Assembly (NCBI GenBank): GCA_903831455.1
Contig: CAIKXV010000185.1
Coordinates: 1-33,812, forward strand
Reading direction: 5' to 3'
Length of the DNA: 33,812 nt
Source: an uncultured Pseudomonadota bacterium
GTDB taxonomy: Bacteria > Pseudomonadota > Gammaproteobacteria > Burkholderiales > CAIKXV01
Below, piece after piece: positions 15,109 to 22,938 of this stretch. A program made the position numbers and the translations under genes. The stretch's first letter is position 1; each line of letters starts with the position of its first letter. The notes below the pieces were generated by a model. It did not search any database. It had not been told where the DNA came from and saw only the letters and a program-made list of their open reading frames with translations.

Positions 15109-15984
15109 ATGACCGCCATCGTCCAGTACACGCTCTCCGGTCTCGTGATCGGGGGGCTCTATGCCATCGTTGCCCTCGGCTTCTACATCATGTGGTCGGC
15201 GGTGCGCGCGGTGAACTTCGCGCATGGCGACACCCTGATGCTCGGCTCGGTGCTGTCCATCGCGCTGATGTGGGCGGGCGTCCCCCTGATCGTCGGCATC
15301 CCCCTGGCGATCGCCGCCTCCGCCGTGTTCGGGCTGCTCATCGAACGCATCGCGGTGCGCCCGCTCAACCACGGCCCCTCCTCGGTCGGCTGGATGCTGT
15401 CGACGATCGCGATCGGGCTGATGCTCGAGGCGTTCGTCACCGTCACCTTCGGCGCCGACCCGCGTTCGCTGCCCTCCCCGCTCATGGGCACGCCGATCTC
15501 GATCGCGGGCGCGGGCATCTTCCCGCATGAACTGCTGGTGCCGGCGAGCGCGGTCGCGCTGCTTGCCCTGCTCGACGGGTTCTACCGCTCCACCATGCTC
15601 GGCCGCGCCATGCGGGCGATCTCGCAGAAGCCGGTGGCCGCAGGGCTCATGGGCATCGACGTGCGCCGCATGGCGCTCATCTCCTTCGCGGCCGCCTCCG
15701 CCCTGGGTGCCTTCGCGGGCATCCTCGCCGCGCCGATCATCCAGGTCTCGGCGACCATGGGCCTGCTGCTGGGCCTCAAGGGCTTCCTCGTGGCGATCAT
15801 CGCGGGGATGTCGAATGCACGGGGCATCGTGATCACCGGATTCGCCTACGGCGTGCTGGAGCGTTTCATCGAGGGCTTCGGCAACACCGCGCTGCGCGAG
15901 GTGCTCGGCTTCGGCGTGATGATCCTCCTGTTGCTGATGTTCCCGAACGGCCTGTTCGGACAGCGCGAAGTGAACAAGGTATGA
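15109..15984 (+). CDS. livH: HAAT-type ABC transporter permease, LivH family
   Basis: This 291-residue inner-membrane permease has about eight hydrophobic segments. LivH hallmarks include the N-terminal VIGGLYAIVALGFYIMW, NFAHGDTLMLG, and the cytoplasmic loop FYRSTMLGRAMRAISQKPVAA. That loop contains the EAA-like coupling region, followed by LMGIDVRRMA. The ribosome site is not obvious; a hairpin lies directly upstream. The end overlaps the next gene as ATGA (15981-15984), indicating translational coupling with the permease-ATPase fusion. It forms the channel together with the LivM part of that fusion. The symbol denotes the family, not proven leucine transport. Confidence 0.93.
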   Translation: MTAIVQYTLSGLVIGGLYAIVALGFYIMWSAVRAVNFAHGDTLMLGSVLSIALMWAGVPLIVGIPLAIAASAVFGLLIERIAVRPLNHGPSSVGWMLSTIAIGLMLEAFVTVTFGADPRSLPSPLMGTPISIAGAGIFPHELLVPASAVALLALLDGFYRSTMLGRAMRAISQKPVAAGLMGIDVRRMALISFAAASALGAFAGILAAPIIQVSATMGLLLGLKGFLVAIIAGMSNARGIVITGFAYGVLERFIEGFGNTALREVLGFGVMILLLLMFPNGLFGQREVNKV

Positions 15985-17801
15985 AGACGACCCGGTTCAC
16001 GGGCGGCGTGGTGCTCCCGGCGATCGCGTTCGCGGCGGTCCTCGCCCTCATCCCGGCACTGGTCAGCAACAGTTTCCAGTTGCGGGCGGTGATGCTCTTC
16101 CTCGTCTACGCGCTGGTCGCGCTCGGCCTGAACCTGCTGGTCGGCCTGGTGAGCCTCGTCTCCCTCGGCCAGGCCGGCCTGTACGCGCTGGGGGCCTACA
16201 CCGTGGCGATCCTCGCCACCAAGACCGGGGCGGGATTCCTCCCGGCCATGCTGGGCGCGATCGCGGTCACCGCGGCCGCGGGCGTGGCGCTGTCCTACCC
16301 GACGGTGCGGGTGCGCGGCGTCTACCTCGCGGTGGTCACCATCGCCTTCGGCCTGATCGTGCAGAACGTCGCGATCGACTGGCGCGCCCTGACCGGCGGC
16401 ACGCTGGGCATCTCCAACGTCCCGCGCATCGACCTGGGCACCGGGCCGCTGGGCACCACCGGCCTGTACGCGCTGATCGCGGTCACCGCCTTCCTCGGGT
16501 TCGTGCTCCACCACAACCTGATGCACTCCCGGATCGGCCGCGCGATGCGCGCGGTCGCGCAGTCGGAGACCGCATCGCGCGCGCTGGGCATCGATCCGAC
16601 GCGGCAGCGCGTGCTGGCGTTCGTGCTCTCGTCGGTATTCGCGGGCATCGCGGGCGGGCTGTACGCCTACCTCAACCGCTACGTGAATCCGGACACGTTC
16701 AGCTTCTCCGACTCGATCCGCTTCCTGCTGATGGTGATCCTCGGGGGAGCCGGCACCACCTTCGGTCCGCTGATCGGCGCAGGCATCCTGACCTGGATCC
16801 CCAACCTGCTCCAGGCATTCGGAAAATGGCAGCTGTTCGTCTACGGCGCGCTGCTCGCCGGCGTCATCTTTTTCCTCCCCAAGGGCATCGCCGGATCGGC
16901 GCGCGACCTCTGGCTGCGCTGGCGGCGAGGGCGGGTCCAGACGGTCCGCCAGGCGGATGCCTGGCCCAAGCCTTCAGAGGGAATCGATGCGCTGCTCGGC
17001 GTCCGCCCCTCGGTGCGCGGACCGGTGCTGCAGACCCGCGACCTCACCATCCGCTTCGGCGGGCTGTCCGCGGTCTCGCGGGTCTCGGTGGACATCGAAC
17101 GGGCGACCGTGCACGCGATCATCGGCCCCAACGGCGCCGGCAAGACGACGCTGCTCAATGCGCTGTCGGGGTTCTACGCGCCCACCGAGGGACGCGTGAC
17201 GCTGCTGCAGGACGAGGTCGGCGGCCGCTCGAGCGTTCAGATCGCCCGCGGCGGACTCACCCGCACCTTCCAGAACACCGAACTGTTCCCCGAGATGACG
17301 GTCGAGGAGAACGTGCGGGTGGCCTTCCATGCCCGAAGCCGCTGCGGCTTCGTGTCCACGGTACTCCGGTTGCCCGCGTTCAGGGCCGAGGAGCGGCTGC
17401 AGCGGGAACGCGCGGCGCTGCTGCTCGACTACGTGGGGCTTGCCGCCTACCGCGACGAGACGGCCGCCAACCTCGCCTTCGGGCACCAGCGACGACTGGA
17501 GATCGCGCGCGCGCTCGCGCTGTCGCCGGAGATCCTCCTGCTCGACGAGCCCGCGGCCGGCCTCACGCATGCCGAGATCGACGAGCTGATCGCGCTGATC
17601 CGCGACCTGAAGCGGCTCGGCGTCACGGTGGTGCTGGTCGAGCACCACGTGGACATGATCATGTCGGTCTCCGACCACGTGACGGTACTCGACTACGGCG
17701 AAGTGATCGCCTCGGGCGCACCGGGCACGGTGCGCGAAGACCCGAAGGTCATCGAGGCCTACTTCGGCGCCAGCGCCTCGCCTGCGGGGGATGCGGCATG
17801 A
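15981..17801 (+). CDS. Fused LivM-type permease and LivG-type ATPase
   Basis: This single 606-residue chain joins the second permease (residues about 1-310, with hydrophobic segments, YALVALGLNLLVGLVSLVSLG and the coupling loop GRAMRAVAQSETASRALGID) to an ATP-binding domain (about 345-600). The ATPase is complete: Walker A GPNGAGKTT at 382-390, LivG-type signature LAFGHQ at 498-503, Walker B with Asp522-Glu523, and switch His555 (VEHHVD). It overlaps livH and livF by ATGA at both ends, so the three are translationally coupled. Fusion fixes the permease:ATPase ratio. The frame is open through the junction near 16900-17030 with no stop or shift. Confidence 0.95.
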   Translation: MKTTRFTGGVVLPAIAFAAVLALIPALVSNSFQLRAVMLFLVYALVALGLNLLVGLVSLVSLGQAGLYALGAYTVAILATKTGAGFLPAMLGAIAVTAAAGVALSYPTVRVRGVYLAVVTIAFGLIVQNVAIDWRALTGGTLGISNVPRIDLGTGPLGTTGLYALIAVTAFLGFVLHHNLMHSRIGRAMRAVAQSETASRALGIDPTRQRVLAFVLSSVFAGIAGGLYAYLNRYVNPDTFSFSDSIRFLLMVILGGAGTTFGPLIGAGILTWIPNLLQAFGKWQLFVYGALLAGVIFFLPKGIAGSARDLWLRWRRGRVQTVRQADAWPKPSEGIDALLGVRPSVRGPVLQTRDLTIRFGGLSAVSRVSVDIERATVHAIIGPNGAGKTTLLNALSGFYAPTEGRVTLLQDEVGGRSSVQIARGGLTRTFQNTELFPEMTVEENVRVAFHARSRCGFVSTVLRLPAFRAEERLQRERAALLLDYVGLAAYRDETAANLAFGHQRRLEIARALALSPEILLLDEPAAGLTHAEIDELIALIRDLKRLGVTVVLVEHHVDMIMSVSDHVTVLDYGEVIASGAPGTVREDPKVIEAYFGASASPAGDAA

Positions 17802-18541
17802 ACATGACGACGGCGTCCTCCCCGCCTGCGCTGCTGAAGGTCACCGACCTGGGCGTCGCCTACGGCCAGGTCCGCGCGGTGCAGTCGGTCAGCCTGGAGG
17901 TCGGCGCAGGCGAATTCGTCGCGATGATCGGTTCGAACGGCGCCGGGAAATCCTCGACCATGAAGGCGATCGCCGGCGTGCTCGCACCGGTGTCCGGACG
18001 CGTCGAGTTCAACGGCGCGGACGTCACCGGGCAGCCCTCGCACCGACTGGTTCGGCAGGGCCTGGCCATGGTGCCCGAGGGCCGCCAGGTCTTCGCGGAG
18101 CAGACGGTCGAGGACAACCTTCGGCTGGGCGCCTTCGTGTTCTCGCGCACGCCGAAAATGATCGACGAGGCGGTCGACCGCGGCTTCACGCTGTTCCCGC
18201 GACTGGCCGAGCGTCGCGCCCAGGCGGCGGGTTCGCTGTCGGGCGGGGAGCAGCAGATGCTCGCGATGGCCCGCGGCCTCGCTTCGCGACCCCGGCTGCT
18301 GGTCATCGACGAACTGTCCCTGGGACTCGCGCCCCGGGTGCTGGACATGCTGTTCCCGGTCCTGCAGCAACTCAACCGGGACGGGCTCGCGATCCTGCTC
18401 GTCGAACAACTCGCCACGCAGGCGCTCGCCGTATCCCATCGGGCCTACGTGATGGAGACCGGTCGGGTCACCCTGCAGGGCAGCGCCCGCGACCTCGCGC
18501 AGGACCCGGCGGTCCGCCAGGCCTACCTCGGACGACACTGA
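17798..18541 (+). CDS. livF: HAAT-type ABC transporter ATPase, LivF family
   Basis: This 247-residue ATPase is the second nucleotide-binding subunit of the importer. It has Walker A GSNGAGKSS at 45-53, signature LSGGEQ at 147-152 and Walker B Asp171-Glu172 in VIDELSLGLAP. The residue after the Walker B Glu is Leu where LivF proteins usually have Pro. The switch position reads VEQLA with no His, as is usual in LivF. MVPEGRQVF is a LivF hallmark. The start is set by the ATGA overlap with the fusion gene (17798-17801). ATP hydrolysis with the LivG part drives uptake. Confidence 0.94.
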   Translation: MNMTTASSPPALLKVTDLGVAYGQVRAVQSVSLEVGAGEFVAMIGSNGAGKSSTMKAIAGVLAPVSGRVEFNGADVTGQPSHRLVRQGLAMVPEGRQVFAEQTVEDNLRLGAFVFSRTPKMIDEAVDRGFTLFPRLAERRAQAAGSLSGGEQQMLAMARGLASRPRLLVIDELSLGLAPRVLDMLFPVLQQLNRDGLAILLVEQLATQALAVSHRAYVMETGRVTLQGSARDLAQDPAVRQAYLGRH

Positions 18542-18563
18542 TCCACGGGCCTCGGGGCGTTCG

Positions 18564-19406
18564 ATGACCCTCTCCCTGAGAGTCCTGCGCGAGGAGGAGA
18601 TCCCCCTGGCGGTGGACTGGGCAGCCGCCGAGGGCTGGAACCCGGGACTTTCGGATGCCCGTTGCTTCGCCACGGTAGACCCCCGGGGATTCCTGCTCGC
18701 CGAGCGCAACGGCGTGCCTGCGGGCACGATCTCCCTCGTGAACTACGACGAGCGCTTCGCCTTCCTCGGGTTCTACATCGTGCGGCCCGACCAGCGCGGC
18801 CAGGGCATCGGATGGCAGCTGTGGCAGCGGGCGATCGACCATGCCGGGTCGCGTACCGTCGGGCTGGACGGGGTCCTCGCCCAGCAGCACAACTATCGCC
18901 GCTCCGGCTTCGGGCTGGCCCACCGCAACATCCGCTACGGCGGGCGCGCGGTCGCCTCGCCACCGATCGACGGCATGCCGCGAGTCGACCTTCGGGAGGT
19001 GCCCTTCGAGGCCCTGGAGCGCTCGGACCGCGCGGTGTTTCCAGCCGCGCGCACGGCGTTCCTTCGTGCGTGGATCGGTGCGCCCGGGCATCGTGCGCGC
19101 GCCATCGTCGATCAGGGTCGGCTGCGAGGCTGGGGAGTGATCCGCCCCTGCAGGGTGGGCTACAAGATCGCCCCTCTGGTGGCCGACGATGCGTCGATCG
19201 CCGGCGTGCTGTTCGACGACCTCGCCTCCGCCGTGCCCGGGGAAGACCTCTTCCTCGACGTGCCGGAGCCCAACGCGGCCGCCGTCGCGCTGGCGAAGCA
19301 GCGGGGCCTGCATCCAGTGTTCGAGACCGCGCGGATGTACAAGGGCCCGACGCCCGAACTGGCGCTCGATTCGCTGTTCGGCATCACCAGTTTCGAACTG
19401 GGCTAG
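18564..19406 (+). CDS. GNAT-family N-acetyltransferase with YitH/HolE-type C-terminal domain
   Basis: This 280-residue protein has an N-terminal GNAT domain with the acetyl-CoA pyrophosphate loop RGQGIG at residues 78-83, preceded by FLGFYIVRPDQ. NYRRSGFGLAHRNIRYGG then leads to a second domain of the kind paired with GNAT in YitH/HolE proteins (Acetyltransf_18). The acceptor substrate is unknown. It starts 22 bases after livF, so it is likely co-transcribed with the importer. It might acylate, and so trap or detoxify, the imported compound; that is inference. The ribosome site is weak, and the start is chosen from the motif-bearing N-terminus. Confidence 0.85.
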   Translation: MTLSLRVLREEEIPLAVDWAAAEGWNPGLSDARCFATVDPRGFLLAERNGVPAGTISLVNYDERFAFLGFYIVRPDQRGQGIGWQLWQRAIDHAGSRTVGLDGVLAQQHNYRRSGFGLAHRNIRYGGRAVASPPIDGMPRVDLREVPFEALERSDRAVFPAARTAFLRAWIGAPGHRARAIVDQGRLRGWGVIRPCRVGYKIAPLVADDASIAGVLFDDLASAVPGEDLFLDVPEPNAAAVALAKQRGLHPVFETARMYKGPTPELALDSLFGITSFELG

Positions 19407-19414
19407 CCGGGCGA

Positions 19415-19449
19415 CGGCCTCGACGAGCCTGGCCGCTGCCGGTCACCGG
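19415..19449. terminator. Convergent intergenic hairpins
   Basis: Between the convergent GNAT and photolyase-like genes (68-base gap), CGGCC (19415-19419) pairs with GGCCG (19431-19435), and CCGG-TCA-CCGG forms a short stem at 19439-19449. They could act on both strands as a weak terminator. No T-runs are seen. Confidence 0.3.
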
Positions 19450-19474
19450 TGCGAACCGCGCCGGGGCCATGCGA

Positions 19475-20629
19475 TTACCCGTCGATCGCCCCCGATACAC
19501 GCTTCCAGAACGCGGTGAACGACCCGCACGGGCGATCCGGATCGTCCGTGAAGCGCGGCACGGGTTCGACCCGCACGCGCGCGGCGGCGAGGGCTTCGCG
19601 ATAGCCCGGATTGAGCGTCGCGCGCGCCGAGATCGTGCAGGCCTGCGGCAAGGCATGCACCAGTTGCGCAAGGTCGCCGCACCACAGCGCATCGGATTCG
19701 CGCAACATCGCCTCCATCACGAACCGCCAGCGCCGCGCGGACCAGGGGAACCGCTGGTGGAACGGGCGATGCAGCACGGCCAGCACGAACGCGCCCCCCG
19801 CGGGCCGTCGCAGCGCCCACGGATGCATCAGGTGCACGTCGCGCCCGCGCAGGTCGGGACATCCGGATGCCTCGGGCGAAGCCTCCGGCGGCTGCGCGAG
19901 CAGCGGCGGCGGTTCGGCCGAGGCAGGGCGGACCCGCTCCGGCCCGGCATCGCCCCCCTGGCGCGCATGCCGGTCGAGATCCTCGTAGCTGCGGTCGATG
20001 AAGGTGCCCGGGCTCGCCAGCATCGGCGCGTAGCGAGCCACGTTGGCCGCATCGAACAGGTAGGGCTTGCTGCTGAAGGTGCCCGCGCACCATTGCCACG
20101 AGAGATGGTTGGATCCCAGGTCGCCGTCGAGCAGGTGGCCGACCATCCAGTCGGCAGCCGCTCGCCAGTGCACCTTGCGCCCATGCACGGCGTACGACGC
20201 GAGCCACATCCGCTGGTGGTTGTGCAGCCAGCCCGTGTCATACAGCGCGCGCACCGAGGCATCGATCGCCGGCACGCCGGTGCAGGCCTGCAGCAGGTCG
20301 TCGGGCACGCGCCCCGAGTAGCGCACGCCCGGCAGGGGCGGGCGCACGTCGGCGAGGATGCCCTCGCCCAGGTGGCGCCACGCATGATGAAAGAACTCGC
20401 GCCAGCCGAACTCGGAGACCAGCTTGTCCTGCGCGCCAAGACGATGGCGCTCGCGCAGGCGGGCGAGCACCTCGGGCAGATCGATCAGGCCGTGCGTGAT
20501 CCACGGCGACAGGCCGGTGACTGCGCCGCGGAGATGGTTGCGGCTTCGCGCATACGCCACCGGATCGACCCGATCGACGCAGGCCAGCGCCGCCTCGCGC
20601 GCAGGCGTCCACTCGCGGGGGCCGGTCAT
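19475..20629 (-). CDS. Photolyase/cryptochrome-like FAD protein with reversed domain order
   Basis: The protein has 384 residues. Residues about 1-205 are a photolyase FAD-binding helical domain: RNHLRGAVTGLSPW (30-43), EFGWREFFHH (73-82), GVPAIDASVR, TGWLHNHQRM (132-141) and DGDLGSNHLSWQW (168-180). By eye, Asn174, Trp178 and Trp155 match E. coli PhrB Asn378, Trp382 and Trp359, while the outer Trp306 position has no Trp. The N-terminal alpha/beta antenna domain that normally comes first is absent. After a Pro/Ala linker (about 225-262), residues about 263-380 resemble that very domain: strand VLAVLH, RRWRFVMEAM, DALWCGDLAQLV, and FTAFWKRV corresponding to FTPFKNAW. So the order appears swapped. 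The ATG at 20629 has GGGGAG before it; the open frame upstream is antisense to the next gene. It is a candidate light-driven DNA repair or blue-light sensor protein; activity unproven. Confidence 0.85.
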   Translation of the reverse strand: MTGPREWTPAREAALACVDRVDPVAYARSRNHLRGAVTGLSPWITHGLIDLPEVLARLRERHRLGAQDKLVSEFGWREFFHHAWRHLGEGILADVRPPLPGVRYSGRVPDDLLQACTGVPAIDASVRALYDTGWLHNHQRMWLASYAVHGRKVHWRAAADWMVGHLLDGDLGSNHLSWQWCAGTFSSKPYLFDAANVARYAPMLASPGTFIDRSYEDLDRHARQGGDAGPERVRPASAEPPPLLAQPPEASPEASGCPDLRGRDVHLMHPWALRRPAGGAFVLAVLHRPFHQRFPWSARRWRFVMEAMLRESDALWCGDLAQLVHALPQACTISARATLNPGYREALAAARVRVEPVPRFTDDPDRPCGSFTAFWKRVSGAIDG

Positions 20630-20811
20630 GGCCGCTCCCCGCCCCGGCGCGCAGGGACGACCGCGATGCGCAGCGTCCGCGCGCGGGCCGCGCAGCCTGC
20701 CCGCGCGGTCACCGGCGCAGCCCGGACCCCCGGCCATACCCTCCTTGCCCGAACGGATGTAGGCTCGTTCCCCATGCCTTGCCCTCCCTCGCCTCGACGG
20801 CCTCGCCCGCG
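20630..20811. other. Divergent intergenic region
   Basis: This 182-base region separates the photolyase-like gene (minus) from the NAD(P)-binding protein gene (plus). TAGGCT at 20760-20765 could be a plus-strand -10, but no -35 stands at the right distance. No gene and no strong palindrome were found. Confidence 0.3.
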
Positions 20812-21549
20812 ATGAGCCCCACCGACCTCGACTCGGCCCTCGCGGGCGCCCTGCGACCCGTACCGCCCGTTCGACTGCCCGAAGCGCTGCTGATCGGCGC
20901 TGCCGGGAGCCTCGGCGAGGCGATGATGAGCGGTCTGCTGGCCAGCTCCGACTATGCACGCATCCATGTCGGCGTGGATCGCCCGATGCCCAGCACCAGC
21001 GACCGCTTCTCCGCGCTGCGGCTCGACGGCACCACCCCGTGGCCCCCCGCGCGCGATGCCTTCCTGTGCGAGACGCCGCCCGAGGCCCCGGTCCGCGACG
21101 ATGCGCCGATCCGACCCCTCTCGCATCCGGACATGCTGGCGGCAGCGCGGCGCGCGCGCGACGCGGGGGCCCGCCGGCTGGTGCTGGTGGCACCGCTGGG
21201 CGCGCTGCTGCAACTCTCCACGACCGCCCGCACGCTGGGGCACCGGGACGAGGTCGAGCTGCTGTCCCTCGGGTTCGAGACCGTGCTGATCGTGCGCCCC
21301 ACCCGGCCGGAGGACGCCAACGCAGCCCGTGGCCTGGTGCCGGGCCTGGTGCGCGCGGCCGGACGCGCCCTGGCGCACATCATGCTGCCGACGGCCATCC
21401 AGCCGATGCGTGCGAGCACGGTCGCCGCAGCCATCCTCACGGCGGCGGCTCGGGTGCCGCCCGGCGTGGCGGTGATGAGCGCGCGCGAGATCACGGCCAT
21501 CGTCGCTGAATCCGATCCGACCGCCGGCCGCCCGCGGCGCCGCTGGTAG
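20812..21549 (+). CDS. Small NAD(P)-binding Rossmann-fold protein (epimerase-like)
   Basis: This 245-residue protein has a Gly-rich GAAGSLG at residues 29-35 after a short hydrophobic strand (EALLIG), the extended-SDR/epimerase type of dinucleotide site. VGVDRPM follows where the second strand usually ends, and RRLVLVAPLGA is a later core strand. No YxxxK catalytic motif is evident, so it may be an atypical SDR (HTATIP2-like) or a non-catalytic binder. The ATG at 20812 lacks a clear ribosome site; an in-frame TTG at 20779 is possible. It is divergent to the photolyase-like gene and followed by fbp after 327 bases. Function not recognised. Confidence 0.75.
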   Translation: MSPTDLDSALAGALRPVPPVRLPEALLIGAAGSLGEAMMSGLLASSDYARIHVGVDRPMPSTSDRFSALRLDGTTPWPPARDAFLCETPPEAPVRDDAPIRPLSHPDMLAAARRARDAGARRLVLVAPLGALLQLSTTARTLGHRDEVELLSLGFETVLIVRPTRPEDANAARGLVPGLVRAAGRALAHIMLPTAIQPMRASTVAAAILTAAARVPPGVAVMSAREITAIVAESDPTAGRPRRRW

Positions 21550-21876
21550 GCCCGGCACGCGGGGCAGCGAAGCCTGCTGTTCGACCGTCGCCACGGCACC
21601 GCCCGCCTCTCGTGCAGCGCGCCCCGGCGTTGGCGATAATCGGCCTCGCCCGGTCGGCGGCGGAGCGCCCGCCGGACGCTCGGCACGCCGCCGCATCGTT
21701 CCTGCGGCGACCCTCCTGGGCGGCCCGTTGCGGCCCCGCTCGCGGCCCTGGCGCTCGCCCCTCGCGGGTCGGTCGCGGCGGGGCCCGACCCGTGCCGCGC
21801 GACCCGGTTTCCCCTGCTGCCCGTCCGTCCCCGCTTGCCTCACGCCCCTGATCCCGCCTTCCCCGGAGCCCCACCC
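21550..21876 (+). promoter_or_regulatory. 327-base fbp upstream region with -10-like box and leader hairpin
   Basis: No gene is evident here. A strong -10-like GATAAT lies at 21635-21640 inside TTGGCGATAATCGG, much like the kup promoter core; the -35 is weak. If used, it gives a leader of about 230 bases before the fbp ATG at 21877. Within that leader CGGGTCGG (21765-21772) pairs perfectly with CCGACCCG (21785-21792) over a 12-base loop. The ribosome site GGAG is 8 bases before the ATG. Confidence 0.45.
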
Positions 21877-22878
21877 ATGCGCAACGTCACGCTCACCCAG
21901 TATCTGGTCGAACAGGAACGCAGCCTGTCCGGCGTCGGCCCGGAACTGCGGCTGCTGATCGAAGTCGTCGCGCGCGCCTGCAAGGCGATCGGACATGCCG
22001 TGTCCAAGGGCGCCCTGGCCGACGTCCTCGGCGGGGCCGGCACCGACAACGTGCAGGGCGAGGCACAGAAGAAGCTCGACGTGATCTCGAACGAGGTGCT
22101 GGTCGAGGCCAACTGCTGGGGGGGCTGCCTCGCGGGCATGGCCTCCGAGGAAATGGACGACCCGCTTCCCATCCCCAGCCAGTATCCGAAGGGCCGCTAC
22201 CTGCTGCTGTTCGATCCGCTGGACGGCTCTTCGAACATCGACGTGAACGTGTCGATCGGCACGATCTTCTCCGTGCTCGAGTGCCCGCCCGGGGTCACGG
22301 ACCCGACCGAGGCCGACTTCCTGCAACCGGGCACGCGACAGGTCGCGGCCGGTTTCGCCGTCTACGGACCAGCCACGGTGCTGGTGCTCACGCTGGGCAA
22401 CGGCACGGCAGGCTTCACGCTCGACCGCGAGGTGGGTTCGTGGATCCTCACCCAGCCGCGGATCCGCATCCCCGAGCAGACCCGCGAGTTCGCGATCAAC
22501 ATGTCGAACGCGCGCAACTGGCCCGCCCCGGTCACCCGCTACATCGACGAATGCGTGGCCGGGAAGACCGGGCCCCTGGGCAAGGACTACAACATGCGGT
22601 GGGTCGCCTCGATGGTGGCCGACGTCTACCGCATCCTCTCGCGCGGCGGCGTGTTCATGTACCCCGCCGATGCGAAGCACGTCGAAGGACGGCTGCGCCT
22701 GATGTACGAAGCCAACCCGATGGCCTTCATCGTCGAGCAGGCCGGTGGCGCCGCCAGCACCGGACGCCAGCGCATCCTCGAGGTGCAACCGGCGAAGCTG
22801 CACCAGCGCGTGGGCGTGATCCTCGGCTCGCGCGAGGAAGTCGAGCGACTCGCAGGCTACTACGCCGAGGCCGGCTGA
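21877..22878 (+). CDS. fbp: Fructose-1,6-bisphosphatase, class I
   Basis: This 333-residue cytoplasmic enzyme hydrolyses fructose 1,6-bisphosphate to fructose 6-phosphate in gluconeogenesis. The metal site is visible: ASEEMDD (Glu91-Glu92) and [12 protein letters not shown] with Asp113 and Asp116. Later, [31 protein letters not shown] and [18 protein letters not shown] build the sugar-phosphate and second metal sites. The length is normal for the family. I chose the ATG at 21877 (GGAG 8 bases upstream) rather than an in-frame TTG at 21835, because [14 protein letters not shown] is the usual N-terminus. A gluconeogenic enzyme suits an organism living on organic acids. kup starts 59 bases downstream but has its own promoter. 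Confidence 0.97.
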   Translation: MRNVTLTQYLVEQERSLSGVGPELRLLIEVVARACKAIGHAVSKGALADVLGGAGTDNVQGEAQKKLDVISNEVLVEANCWGGCLAGMASEEMDDPLPIPSQYPKGRYLLLFDPLDGSSNIDVNVSIGTIFSVLECPPGVTDPTEADFLQPGTRQVAAGFAVYGPATVLVLTLGNGTAGFTLDREVGSWILTQPRIRIPEQTREFAINMSNARNWPAPVTRYIDECVAGKTGPLGKDYNMRWVASMVADVYRILSRGGVFMYPADAKHVEGRLRLMYEANPMAFIVEQAGGAASTGRQRILEVQPAKLHQRVGVILGSREEVERLAGYYAEAG

Positions 22879-22902
22879 CACCTGTCGGGGGGCCCGGCGC
22901 GC

Positions 22903-22938
22903 GCGACAGGCGCCCGTCGCTGGCGGATAATCGGGCGA
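22903..22938 (+). promoter_or_regulatory. kup promoter, predicted leaderless start
   Basis: A -35 GCGACA (22903-22908, 4 of 6) and a -10 GATAAT (22926-22931, 5 of 6) are 17 bases apart. Counting 7 bases past the -10 puts the transcription start at 22938, the A of the kup ATG. No ribosome-binding sequence precedes the ATG, which agrees with a leaderless message. The box positions are seen; the start point is inferred. Confidence 0.6.

Noticed and set aside
12526-15528. A 1000-codon open frame on the minus strand across the SDR, the binding protein and part of livH
   Set aside because: It is rich in Arg, His, Asp and Gly, has no domain or signal, and lies opposite well-recognised genes. It is an artefact of high GC at third codon positions.
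20630-21193. An N-terminal extension of the photolyase-like protein that might hold the missing antenna domain
   Set aside because: The upstream frame is antisense to the NAD(P)-binding gene, extremely Arg-rich, and shows none of the antenna-domain strands.
22281-22937. A kup start far upstream inside fbp
   Set aside because: The added residues are out-of-frame fbp translation. The promoter and composition support the ATG at 22938.
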